Of a stretch of DNA of 64,000 nt, positions 44,401 to 54,270 are shown piece after piece. The stretch's first letter is position 1, and each line of letters opens with the position of its first letter. The notes below the pieces were generated by a model. It was not told the origin of the DNA and did not search any database. It saw only the letters and a list, made by a program, of their open reading frames with translations. Made by a program: the position numbers and the translations under genes. The DNA comes from Pycnopodia helianthoides (Eukaryota > Echinodermata > Asteroidea > Forcipulatida > Asteriidae): contig CM063247.1 in the NCBI GenBank assembly GCA_032158295.1, forward strand, positions 12,258,399 through 12,322,398, written 5' to 3'.

Positions 44401-47400
44401 TGTTGCTGTGTCGAACTCTGTATCTTGGAGCCTTGCGTGGTGCGCAGAAGAAGCGGTAATGCTGTGGTTACGCTCTGTGTGGTTGTGGGTTTCTGTGTGG
44501 TCGCTGCCGTGGCGCTAACTGTCGTGCTTGCATTGGCGTTGGCTTCCTTCGGCACCACCTGGACAGGTTGTTGCTGACTCTGGCGGAGTTTCTTAAGCAG
44601 CAAGAGTTTGCCCTCCTCGGTGCGAAGCTCCTCTTGTAACTCCCTGATCACCTTGTCTCTCTGGTCTAGCTCCTCCTCAGAGAGTTTGCTGAGGGGGTCA
44701 TCGTCTGGAGGAGGTGAGAAGGGTCCAGTGTCTATGGAGCTCACTTCATCTGCATCTGCATTCTCCTCCATTTCATCATCAGAGAGGATAATTACATCAT
44801 CCTGAGGTGAGGATGATCTTGACATGTCTTCATTCCTGTTGGTTACATCACAAAGATAGTTGTAACTAAACTACACTTAAAACAATTCCTCCTCCTTTGA
44901 GTTTGAGCCAGTAGGCAGACATACACGACTGGTGACACACCAGTCACGACCTCCAACCCCCACCCCCACCCCCAAACCTTACTGAGACATTTTGGTTTGG
45001 AAACCTACCATATCAAACCTACCGATCAAGTAATATTATCTTGTGAATGAATCCATCAAACTCTTGGGGGGAGCCTATGATGGACATTGAAGATCTAGTT
45101 GTCGTTAAGATCTCCAAAATTCAGGCCAGAAACTGCATTGTTGTAAGGTTGAGGTTGTTTATATTTAGTAAGGGCATCTCTATTAGGGAAACTAAATTTT
45201 GTACTGGGATATTTTAAGGGGCACCAAGGCAATAACAACCAAGTAGGTAAATGCCTCTGTTGCCTCCGTTAAGCATCAGGCCTGCATGTATGATCCAGAC
45301 ATGTAAGAAATGTTCCACGACAAATTTTGAAGAATTGGGACATCAAAAGATTAATTTTTTAAATAGTTACTAAAATAGTTAACATCTTCCCAAAATAACA
45401 AGACATCAAACTTACGTTTTACTTTTTGAGTCTTTCGCATTGCTGCAATCTTCCTCCTTGTTCGTCTTCTTATTATCAGCACTATTGTTTTGTAATTGTT
45501 CTTTAAATCTCTCTTCAATAATGTCCTTTAAATTAGCTACATTTGAGTTGGGCGAGACCGACTTGGCGTCAGCGTTGCCATTTTCTAACTCTCCCTTGGG
45601 TCTCCCGCTAGCTTTACTGTCTCCAGCAGTTCTTGGTGAAGTTTCTTTACATTGATTTGCCTCAGAATTCCGTTCACTTAGAGACATTTCCTTCTCGCTA
45701 GCTAAGGATTTGTCCTCGTTTTGGGAGACACAAGCAGGGCCGTGACTATCTTCCTTTGTTCCTGTTGTGTTTTTTTTCCTTCGAGTCCGTCGTATTAGCT
45801 ATTTCATTTTGAACCGTCTCATCTGAGGCCTTTACCTCTGAGGCCTTTGCCTCTTCTGTTTTTGTGATTGTTCTATCTTTACCGTCTTCGCCTGAGGATT
45901 TTTCTGTCAGCGTACTGTCCTCGACAGTGTTTGCCTCCACATCCATCGATTCCTCTTCATTGTTTAACACACTTGTTTCCCCATGAGTAGATACATCCTT
46001 CCGTGTTTCAGCATTGCTGTCCTTAACACTTGAGTCCTCCTCCGTGTTGTTTAATAGCGGGGAGTCGTTTCCTAGGGAGCCATTGCTGGCATCGCAAGAC
46101 GATAAATGGTCCCCGTTTTCATCACCGTTCGTGTCAACGTCTTGATTCAGCACGGAGGGCGGATTAACGTTGCTGTGCGGTAGCTTCTCATTGGAAGAGT
46201 TTTTGTTGAGTCTGTTCTCCACCGTGTCCGACAGACGAGCTCTGCAAAAGAAAAAAATTGACAATTGTTGAATTTTCAGAGGAATGCGCTTTCTGATTTT
46301 TTCACTTGTTTTCCATTCAGGTTTTTTTTTCCACGCACTTAATCGTGTAGTGGATCAGTATTAACAAAGAACTCACATTGACTCAAAGAGAAAGTCGATA
46401 TGTGATGTATTTCTTTTATGAGCTAAAGAAATAGCTGTTGTAAAGTGCTCAAGTACCTATGAATATGATATAAATGCAAAAAAAGTGGCCTGACGTTCCA
46501 ACCCTAGCAGAGTCTTTCTCGAAGGTCAAATTACATAACATACATAAATAGGTATACAAGTGTAACAAAAGTGATAAGAAAAGAAAAGAGAGAGAGAGAG
46601 GAAGAAAGCACACAGAAAAAGCAAGGGATGAACAATGAAGAAGGAGACAAAGGGGGGGGGGAGGGTGTTAACAGGGGGGATAGAGGGAAGGGGCTGGTTT
46701 AACCACCACAGGTCAGGCTAGAAACACAAAAGACAAAATCAAACTCAAAGATGGACAGAGGGAGAAAAAGTAATCAATGAGACAGACTAAAAAAGGGGAT
46801 ATTTGTCGGAAAGGAAGGCAAAGACAACAAGTTGTTAGACATTTCCTTCATGGGTGTTCAGACTGAACACAACTCTGTAGACCATGTAACCCTTGTTTAC
46901 AAAAGGAGTGACTTACTGCATTCCAGGGCCCAATTTCATAAAGCCTGTAAGCAGACGTTTCCTGACCGGCCATTAGCAGAATTGTTATTTCTTAAACAAC
47001 CTGCTAACCGTAAGCAAAGCAAAGCAAAGCAAAAGGCAGGCTATCTTGATGGCAATTCTTTGTAAGTAAACGAGTGACGCAACAGTGCAAGTCCATTGTG
47101 AATGCGCACACATGCTGTCAAATTTTCTCAATCATACAATTTTGCCTATAATGCATGTTTTCTGCTTTAATAGTAAGCACAAATATTTTGCTTACTAGTA
47201 AATAGTTTTAAGAAATTGGGCCCAGGGCATTTCCTGAGGGCAAGATTTACACTGGTCAGAAGAAATTGCCACATAAAGTCAAGAACTGTAAAAAATAACT
47301 GCTGGAAAAAAATACTTTGAGATGTGCACTGTTTTTTTTCATATCAAAAGTCGATTAAAAATTGTACGGTGTAATGTTCATAAAATGTAATACTTTATCT

Positions 47401-50400
47401 TTCGGGTTCCTCCATTCTGCTTTTTACAAACTGTGCCTGCAAGAAAGTCTAGGCTCTGTGGCTCTTTTGTAAACATGTCACAGGTTACAGGGGGCTTTTT
47501 CCAAATCTCGGCTTAGCCTCCGTCTCCGGCTCCAGGCTCCGTTTGATATTGGAAACAGTACAAAAATGTACACTGCTCCAAAGTTGATGGCGGAGCCCAA
47601 GCCAGAACCAGAACCCAAGCCAGAGCCGGAACCCAAGCCGAGGTTTGGGAAAAGGCCCAGGTCTATAATCTGAAGAAAAATTTTTGAATTTCAAGTACGG
47701 ATTCTACAGGCTTGAGGTCTTTCAGTACCATTTTCACTAAATTTTCTGAATGCTCAAGCTTACAAAATACACAACTTTATTTCCTCTTTAACCGATACAT
47801 TCATAATGAACGAACATTGAAGAGGTAAATTTCCCCAAGGTTGTAGGATTTATAAGCCTTCTTCAACAGTAAATCCCTAATCATCAATTACCAATACAAA
47901 AAACTGCTGTGATCAGACGACAATACCATCTTCTCAATCTCATTTACCATGTTTCTTGTTCACATCAGTCAAAAATTATAAGTCTTGCCATGTACACACA
48001 TTCGGCCCACTTCACATACAGCGTGTAACACTGAGTGACCTATTTTGTAATAGCACCACTCTCAGGTAGAGAGATTAAATGTTTTCAACAGCGCCCTCAC
48101 TAGTCAGTTCCACTGACTAACCAAGATTGCACTACTGGTGGCAGTCTTTGATAAAAGGCAGTACAGGAAAAGGCCATGAATGGGGTCATGACCTTTGTGC
48201 ATTGAACACATACATGTACATGTACTAGATGTACAGTTCTTTGTATGCCATCCCCCTCCCCCATTGAAAACGAGCACAACTAAATAATAATTTCTGTCAC
48301 GACAGAGTTACTGCAGACTCCAATAATGACATTCAGCAATTTCTTGAGGAAATTTAGTTCCTTTTAAGATACACATATGTGTACGTGTAACTTTTAAGAA
48401 ATACATGAGTTTTGAGAATTGATTGTTTCATGTATTTCCTTCACTCAACCAGGAAATCACTGTATACATGTACCAGGCATTTTTCATTTTTGAGAGGGCA
48501 AGGCCATTTTCATTTTGCAAAGGGCACTTCCATTAGAAAAGCTAAAAGTCTATGGGACAATTTTGAAGGGGAGCCAAGGCCAAGACCAGGGAAACAGAGG
48601 CCATGGCCTCCATCTTATTCCAGGCCTGGTATACATAATACATATGTGAATATTTATCGGAATTCTATCGAATTTCAACTTCAATTCATTCACAGAATCC
48701 CAAATTCACTATTGAAATTAAACCAAGCAAAGACTTCTATACAAACACACCACTTTGGGTATTCAAGCATACTGGACAAAGTGCTGTCAATATGCTTCCA
48801 TTCTTGCAACTGTTTTAATGAGTAATCAATTCCTAAACACTCGTCATTTCGTAAAATCGTTTCGTGAAAATGTTAAGCTTCAATATGTCCGTCAGATAGG
48901 TCACTTCATAAAAACGCGAAAGTCGTACCATTTGACTTTGGCACCAAGCCAGCTCTATGAATATCATTGGATAAAGTGGCGATTCATGATACTTCACTTC
49001 ATGTAAACACAAAATTACAAATCTCGTTATACGTTGGTTATGCTAATTAGTGTAACTACAAAACTGTAACATGTTATTGTTAGATCCTAAAACTTGCTGA
49101 AAGTGTTCACCGCAATCAGTAATCCAGTAATTTGTACAAAAACCGATTTGCAAAACATTGTGTTTTTTTTAACAAAGGTCACCTCGTGGAAACAGCGGTG
49201 ATTAATTAACAAATCATAAATTTGCATTTTCAAGTCTGTACTTTCCTTCACGAAAAAACAACAGTACTCAGTGCTGCAGTTCTACATGTAGCACAAGACA
49301 GGCTGTGATTGTATGCTGCACTCAGTGGTCTTGTTCCTTGCTCATTTGAACATTGCATATTGTGTGCTTTACATAATGGGCACCACACTACGAATCTTTA
49401 GTCTCGCCAACATAAACACGTAGCGGCACCCGTCAAAGGTAATGCGTGATTTGGGTGCAAAAGTCGGGTGCATTTTGATGCGGCTTAAATAGCGATGCAG
49501 CTTTATACATGTATCCACGTCAGTATCTCGTTTTTATTATTTTAAATACTTAACTCCTGGAAACATGTACACACCTAACATTTTCATGGACACGAAGTGT
49601 CCTTTTGTGTAGGCTAGTTGACACGACAAGCCTGGAATGTTCTGTGCAGTTTGAGTTTAACAGTGATGGTCGTGAAGACCCCCCCCCCCCTCCCTAGGAA
49701 AGCTCACTGTGTAGCATTCACCATTAATGCAGTCATGGTAGCACACTTTGTTGGCACGGTACAGAAAGGCAAGGGCCAGAAGGCACTGGAAACAACGGTC
49801 GGAAAACACTATTAGCCACCCAGGAGGCTAATACACTCACTGGCGTCACATTTTCATACCAATGCTACAGGTCTGCCGTGCTGGAGTACTATGCGCATAT
49901 AGGATACGTACGCATAGGGCCATCCAGCATTGCGCTTTCATAGCACATGCTCATGCAGTTCTAGTAACGTGTGTGCGTGACGTCTGCGTGTAAGTACTCC
50001 AGCATGGGGAGTGAGACAATCGTGACCTCACCTGAGAAGGGTCTATAGACTAACTCTTGTTTCGTCATGTGATACTCTGCATTATGCATTATGCATTACG
50101 TTATGCTGCTTGGTTCAACCCACATAACTTCCAAAATATAATGATGCAGTTTATCACCAATAACATGACATTGAATGTGGCAACACCGCAGTAAGCATAG
50201 TAACCATAAAACTACCAGACCTGGAGTTTCATCCTTGACAGGGCATTTGAAGCTATTATCATTTTGCTCAGGGCACTTCCATCGGAAAGTCTTAAAAGTC
50301 TGTGGGAAAACTTTAAACGGGGCACCGAGGCCAAGAACAGGGCAACAAAGGCCATGGCCTCCATGTGATTCCAGGCCTGAACGTGCTGCATTTGCTTTTA

Positions 50401-52147
50401 CAAAGAACATGAACGGGCCTGACACTTCACAGAGGCAATGGCGGCAAACGCCTTGCCTGCACGCCCCTAAAACCTTACCTTGGTACCCCTTGAAATGTTA
50501 CAGCGCATATTTAATTTTCTCTCATTGAGATGACTTTTGATAAGGATAATTTGCTTTGCCCTTACAAGTAACACGCCTGCATGCAACACAATCATAAAAA
50601 TGTACCCCCCCCCCCCAGCGCACAATGCGTGTCATGCAACTAGCCCCAGTTCTGATGGCTGACTCATCAGAGTGTGGGTTTGAATCCCGGTCGTGACACT
50701 TGTCTCCTTGGAGCAGGACACTTAGGTATAACTTCTTCTCATCACCCAGGAGTGCATGGGTACCCGCGAAGGTAGAGATTGTTGATGTGAATGAGTTGCA
50801 AACCTGTCTGTGCCCATTTGGCTGCCGGTGCTGCATACTCCAAAGGAGTTGAGATGGTTTCAGGATGCTTCACGTCCAATGAACAGGGTTTGTAGTAGTT
50901 TATGACACTTTGATACAATATTTTAAAGTGCCCAACACCTGCATTATTCAGAAACACCCCCCTTTACAACCAATTTAACAAACAAACAAAAACTAACCTT
51001 TTAGACGCTTCCACAGATTCATCTGCATCTGAATTCCACATACGCTTCACTGGATGGGCAAGTTTTTCCTCCAGCATGTTTGTAGTCCTGCAACCAAAGA
51101 AAAGGAGACAAAGTTACATTAGTTGGTGTACATTTGTCACATCAACGTCCTCAAACCACAACTAACGATACTCCAAATAATGCAGGGTCGCTGTAAGCAT
51201 GTAGCGACATGCGAATGACGGCAGCCATAACCAGTGTGATTTCATTGTAAACGTCAGTCCCAGCATGCAGAAGTATTTCAAAGAACGATGTATTCACCGG
51301 GTAAGATTGCTGACTTGGCATCTCCCACAAGGTCTCCCAAGTGGGATCTTGTCAAGCTTAAACAGAGATTCAGCAATGTTCATTTAATTCCACACTGCGG
51401 TCTGTGTAATATTATGTTCCCACTTTGCATGCCGATAACATTGAACTGACCAACAAATATGGCAATGAACTACCAGAACATTTCAAACCCAAATGGCAAT
51501 ATGAGACTAATTGGTGGCTGCGGTTACGGCTATGACTGTTGCTAACGTTGTTACTAAGGGCGTCCTATACTTAACCGCATGATGACGTGGAAATCTAGCC
51601 GCCAATTCGGACACGGCCTAAAGTAAAAGATGAGTAAAAATCATTTAAAAACTGCCCCCCCCCCCCCCATTACAAACCAACACTTTGATAACGCTTTGGA
51701 GATGAAACATCTCTGAATGAATGTAGCAAAATGCATCAAGTGATTTTCCTTTATTGTGAACACTCGGACTGGGTGAATCCACCAACACCCTTCAAAGTTT
51801 TTTAAGCCTGAAGTGTTCATGCATGGGTCCCCATAACCGTGTAGCACCTCTACAGGAGTACAACCCCTTTCCCCCCCAAATTTGTTACGGAACCTAAAGG
51901 GGGAAAAGACGATCAACCCCTCCTAGATTGCATTTCCTACAAGTCAAGGTCAAGTTACATGTACCAGCGTGTAGGTTAAATGTCATGGAGGAAAAAAGAC
52001 ACAGTGCCCCGGATCAAGACAACAACATTCAACATCCCCCCACCCCCTTACCTTTCGTTAGGGATTGGCAGAGGCAATGATGTTTCAGTCGACCTTGTTT
52101 CGTCAGCACGGTCTGGCGGGCCAGGGGCATCCATTGCAGTTTTCCAG
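41300..52147 (-). CDS. GATAD2: Transcriptional repressor p66 (GATAD2), NuRD subunit; six coding exons
   Basis: p66 bridges MBD2/3 and CHD4 in the nuclear NuRD deacetylase-remodelling complex. Exons in transcript order: 52052-52147 (start ATG at 52132-52134), 50998-51087, 45416-46241, 43611-44835, 42431-42643 and 41300-41431. Junctions are GT-AG and phases agree, except that exon 3 carries one base too many at an A8 run (45770-45777). The model is about 855 residues, longer than vertebrate GATAD2A/B because of an acidic Ser/Asn-rich exon 3. The CR1 coiled coil (RDKVIRELQEELRTEEGKL, about residues 383-422) binds the MBD2 coiled coil in vertebrates. CR2 begins SRQAAAKLALRKQLEKTLL (about 597) and includes the GATA-type finger C-X2-C-X17-C-X2-C (about 672-696). 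The C-terminus REYLLDMIP is also conserved. As written, the frame stops at a TAG near 45746; a sequence error or polymorphism seems likelier than a dead gene. Confidence 0.93.
42431..42643 (-). CDS. GATAD2: GATAD2 coding exon 5
   Basis: Acceptor 'tctctacctacag' and donor CCCAG|GTAGGG, phase 0 on both sides, 71 codons. It starts QTARQLQQISQIQSSHQN and is rich in Gln, Pro, Val and Tyr (VVQPVTYTYIPSM). No domain is named for this part; it links the zinc finger to the C-terminal motif. Confidence 0.88.
43532..43590. repeat. 16-bp tandem repeat in GATAD2 intron 4
   Basis: 'ttctggtaagaaacct' is repeated about 3.5 times, only about 20 bp from the exon 4 donor. It sits inside a GGGCCCAATTTC-type element whose normal text has a single 'ttctggtaagca', so the repeat looks like a local expansion of that phrase. 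Confidence 0.85.
43611..44835 (-). CDS. GATAD2: GATAD2 coding exon 4: CR1 coiled coil, poly-Gln, CR2 and GATA-type finger
   Basis: Acceptor 'gatgtaaccaacag' and donor CACAGT|GTAAGT. The order is: acidic VIILSDDEMEENADADE (a SUMO-interaction-like VIIL followed by acids), CR1 coiled coil, a Thr/Ala-rich linker, a Gln/His-rich tract (about residues 475-503, encoded by mixed CAG/CAA/CAT), repeated PPLV/QLVRG motifs, then CR2 with EFIVLVGLEEVV and the zinc finger CAQC...CETC. The stretch NQKKSLKAEHTNRLKTAFVK after the finger is nearly the same as in vertebrates. Reading on past the donor stays open for about 43 codons into repeat DNA; this is intron, not protein. Confidence 0.95.
45416..46241 (-). 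CDS. GATAD2: GATAD2 coding exon 3: acidic low-complexity region with a one-base frameshift
   Basis: Acceptor 'tttcttttgcag' and donor AAAAC|GTAAGT. The exon begins ARLSDTVENRLNKNSSNEK and is then rich in Asp, Glu, Ser, Asn and Thr with no known domain; it is probably disordered. At the A8 run (T8 on plus, 45770-45777) the frame that enters from exon 2 runs into a TAG near 45746. The frame that exits in phase with exon 4 (ending NAKDSKSKT) is open from the run onward. The exon length is 826, one more than the flanking phases require. Confidence 0.88.
46926..47223. mobile_element. 298-bp GGGCCCAATTTC-type element in GATAD2 intron 2
   Basis: Begins GGGCCCAATTTCATAAAGCC and ends 'taagaaattgggccc', inverted copies of each other. 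Inside, 'aagcaaagcaaagcaaagca' is a short tandem run. It is longer and more diverged than the copy at 8461. Confidence 0.75.
47505..47660. mobile_element. 'CCAAACCTCGGCTT' inverted-repeat element, copy 2
   Basis: 'ccaaatctcggcttagcctc' at the left and 'aagccgaggtttggg' at the right are inverted copies. The right half has three imperfect 12-bp units of the 'cagaacccaagc' type. Shares its centre with the copy at 37515. Confidence 0.8.
48480..48635 (-). repeat. Dispersed repeat R copy
   Basis: Contains 'gagagggcaaggccattttc', 'aaagggcacttccattagaa' and 'gaggccatggcctccatc'. With 24235-24390 and 50215-50382 it is one of the three best copies. Confidence 0.7.
49877..50010. mobile_element. About 134-bp inverted-repeat element
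   Basis: Left 'ccgtgctggagtactatgcg' and right 'taagtactccagcatgg' are inverted copies; the centre has many CpG dinucleotides ('acgtgtgtgcgtgacgtctg'). Non-coding; a miniature DNA element by structure, with no second copy found here. Confidence 0.65.
50215..50382 (-). repeat. Dispersed repeat R copy
   Basis: Contains 'cagggcacttccatcggaaa', 'ggggcaccgaggccaagaac' and 'aggccatggcctccatgtga'. A second copy in the other orientation starts about 35 bp later (50415-50560). Confidence 0.7.
50415..50560 (+). repeat. Dispersed repeat R copy, opposite orientation
   Basis: Contains 'gacacttcacagaggcaatg', 'taccccttgaaatgttacag' and 'tttgcccttacaagtaac'. Together with 50215-50382 it forms a tail-to-tail pair. 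Confidence 0.6.
50620..50935 (+). mobile_element. tRNA-derived SINE, third family
   Basis: 'agtgtgggtttgaatcccgg' is a clear B box. It is followed by 'gtcgtgacacttgtctcctt', 'agcaggacacttaggtataa', 'cccaggagtgcatgggtacc' and 'gagatggtttcaggatgc', the order I recall from widespread deuterostome SINEs. An A-box-like 'ctgatggctgac' lies just before. It ends about 60 bp short of GATAD2 exon 2. Confidence 0.75.
50998..51087 (-). CDS. GATAD2: GATAD2 coding exon 2
   Basis: Acceptor 'tctttggttgcag' and donor AAAAG|GTTAGT. It encodes TTNMLEEKLAHPVKRMWNSD and ESVEASKR, which lines up with the N-terminal KRxxx...ESKK basic segment of vertebrate p66. It is exactly 90 bp and too small to stand out without the flanking phases. 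Confidence 0.88.
51490..51620. mobile_element. 'ggctacggctatg' inverted-repeat element
   Basis: Left 'actaattggtggctgcggtt' and right 'ctagccgccaattcggacac' face each other around 'aagggcgtcctatacttaac'. Other copies are at 29984-30095 and 62776-62915, with a fragment at 18030. Confidence 0.75.
52052..52147 (-). CDS. GATAD2: GATAD2 coding exon 1 (start codon)
   Basis: The start ATG is at 52132-52134, and the exon codes for MDAPGPPDRADETRSTETSL and a few more residues, to AACGAAAG|GTAAGG. The phase matches exon 2. A good acceptor ('gtgttttttgacacagtttcacacag' type) ends at 52148, so this exon begins inside the transcript and at least one untranslated exon must lie at higher coordinates. Confidence 0.85.
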
Positions 52148-52667
52148 CTGTGTGAAACTGTGTCAAAAAACACACGGAAAATCAAATTAACACAAATTTC
52201 ATAACAAAAAATACTCTCTTTTTGTTGTTGTACAAAACTGAACGTCCAACAGCACTTCCACAAGCACCGGGATTCACCTTTATTGTGAGACAACCTGTTC
52301 ATGCAAATAATTTCAATTTTCTGACATTTCCAAGAAATAGCTGATCCATTTGATGATAAGCATTTCCAAATGCACAAAAGACCTAGATTGCAAAGGATCA
52401 GTGATAACATATTGACAATACGGGGGGGGGGGGGGAACAGGACAGGACACTCAGTCTGATCAAGTTGTTCTTGTCAGAACTCACTAGACACGCACATTTC
52501 TTAATCAATGTACACGTTTCCTAATTTACTACCCAAGGTCATTCCCAATTCGTTATGATACATTACTTCTTTTGAAGGGGGGATGGGAGGGGCATTCTCT
52601 GTGCCACAAGGCATTCTATAAAACAAAATTCAACATTTCAATAAGGCCCAAAAAAAAAAAGGGTTGT

Positions 52668-53300
52668 TTTCGGTTCCCCGACCGACCCTAGTTTTTTGCC
52701 GCGACCCTAAACTTTTTATTCGGCTTTTAAAAAAACGGGGGGGGGGGGGGGGAACGGGAAAGAACAGGGAAAAACGGTGAAAAAAAAAAATTAAAATAAA
52801 TTACCTGGAAAAAATGTCTGACTTTTACCAATTTAACATGTTTTAGGCAACTTTGAAATAAAAACCAGAACATATCAAGAAGAATTTACAGATATCTCTG
52901 TGATTTGAGCCTGCGATGTCCAACGACTCGACTACGAGCGAAAAATACCCATAATGCAATGCGCATCGCGCATGTGTATACACGGCGCTGTGTGAAGCGC
53001 ATTCCAAGGATTTGCACAACCTGTGGATTGCGCATATTTTTGCCCGATCGGCCGCTTGAACTGCCAAATCTAAAGAGCGCAAACTTAAGATTGCTCACAT
53101 TTTGCAAGTACACAACTACAGTTTGCGCGCAATTTTGCCTAATTATCTGTGCAAATCCAGTGATTGCGCTCAACACATGAACGATCGTGGACGTATCGTC
53201 AATCGTAACAGAATAATTTAAAAAACGCAAAATTAAAAAACTTTCCGACCTACCGACCCTATTTTTAAATGAAATGCAATCGGAAACATAACCTTTTTTT
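52668..53300. repeat. CpG-rich element of about 630 bp
   Basis: Starts 'ggttgttttcggttccccga', followed by 'ccgaccctag', and near its end has 'tccgacctaccgaccctatt' and 'aatcggaaacataacc'. CpG is far more frequent here ('aatgcgcatcgcgcatgtgt') than in the AT-rich flanks. A G16 run lies at 52737-52752. It could be a mobile element with degraded ends; no protein is readable. Confidence 0.55.
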
Positions 53301-53933
53301 TTTTTGTCCTAAGGGAAAAAAAAGAATAGGGGACAAGGTCTTAAATGGCCATTTAAAACCGTTCAACAAACGCGACCCTGCAAGGTCTGAAAGTAAAGAC
53401 CAAGTCAATACTCTTATATTTCCATTTATAAAAGCCATTAAAAAAATAATAATAATAATACAATAATATAGGAAAATCGCTAAAACTTTTGTTTTGCGGG
53501 TCTAAATTTTCAATTCCTGTTACATCCTCAGGCTATGTTTGGCGAAGGGTCAAATTGCATGTGATGCTCAACGGTTGTGCATGCGTGAGCGTGCTAATAG
53601 ATTTTACATTGAGTAGGTAACATAGTATTTAAATTGTGTTACATACGTACATAATTAGAGCCTGAGTAAGCTAATGCACCAAAAGGCATACTGTGCTATG
53701 AGCTCAAAACGCATACTCACAGCTCCATTTATGTCTTTGTCAATGTCAGCTGTTTAAAACAGTTTGAATGTTCATATCACCACCTTTCAACCAATAGGAG
53801 TGTCTAAACTACGACTTACATGTAATCAAAGTAAGAGTAGAGAAGTCCAGCTAGATTAAATTTACATAAATTCTTTAAGTGAAACCAGGGAAAATCAACA
53901 ATAGTGACTGCCCTTAACTCAACCTACATCAGG

Positions 53934-54270
53934 GCTCACTCTTACTTAATCACCATGGCCCATCCTCTTTAAAACTGATATTGGGCTAGTAAACACCACT
54001 ACTCAACTTGCCAAGTAGGCTACTAAAAACTGTGCAACCTACTTGTCTATGATGCTCAATATCTCTTCCTTTTCAGATATGAATAACAATTTTATTTGAG
54101 TGTTTTAACTGTCAATAAACTGGTTGCAATCACTACCATAAAAAAGAAAGACACATTGATGACAATACATGCTGAAAATGTGGGCTACTAAAAATGCCTG
54201 GGGGCAAGTAAAAGTCACAGTTTACTAGCCCGGTGGACTACTTTATGAAAAGCTTAAGCGCAAGGCCTGT
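53934..54270 (+). repeat. Dispersed repeat, copy 2 of 2 (sister of 5655-6053)
   Basis: Shares 'aggctactaaaaactgt', 'tctcttccttttcagatatg' (compare 'ttcttccttttcaaatgtga') and 'tttactagcccggtggacta' in the same order and spacing. Confidence 0.8.

Noticed and set aside
44320..44410. CAG-type trinucleotide microsatellite as a separate repeat
   Set aside because: It is the coding Gln/His-rich tract of p66 with mixed codons; already covered by the exon.
47485..47694. Minus-strand frame with repeated RLGF/WLGF words
   Set aside because: It is the translation of short tandem units in an inverted-repeat element, not a transmembrane protein.
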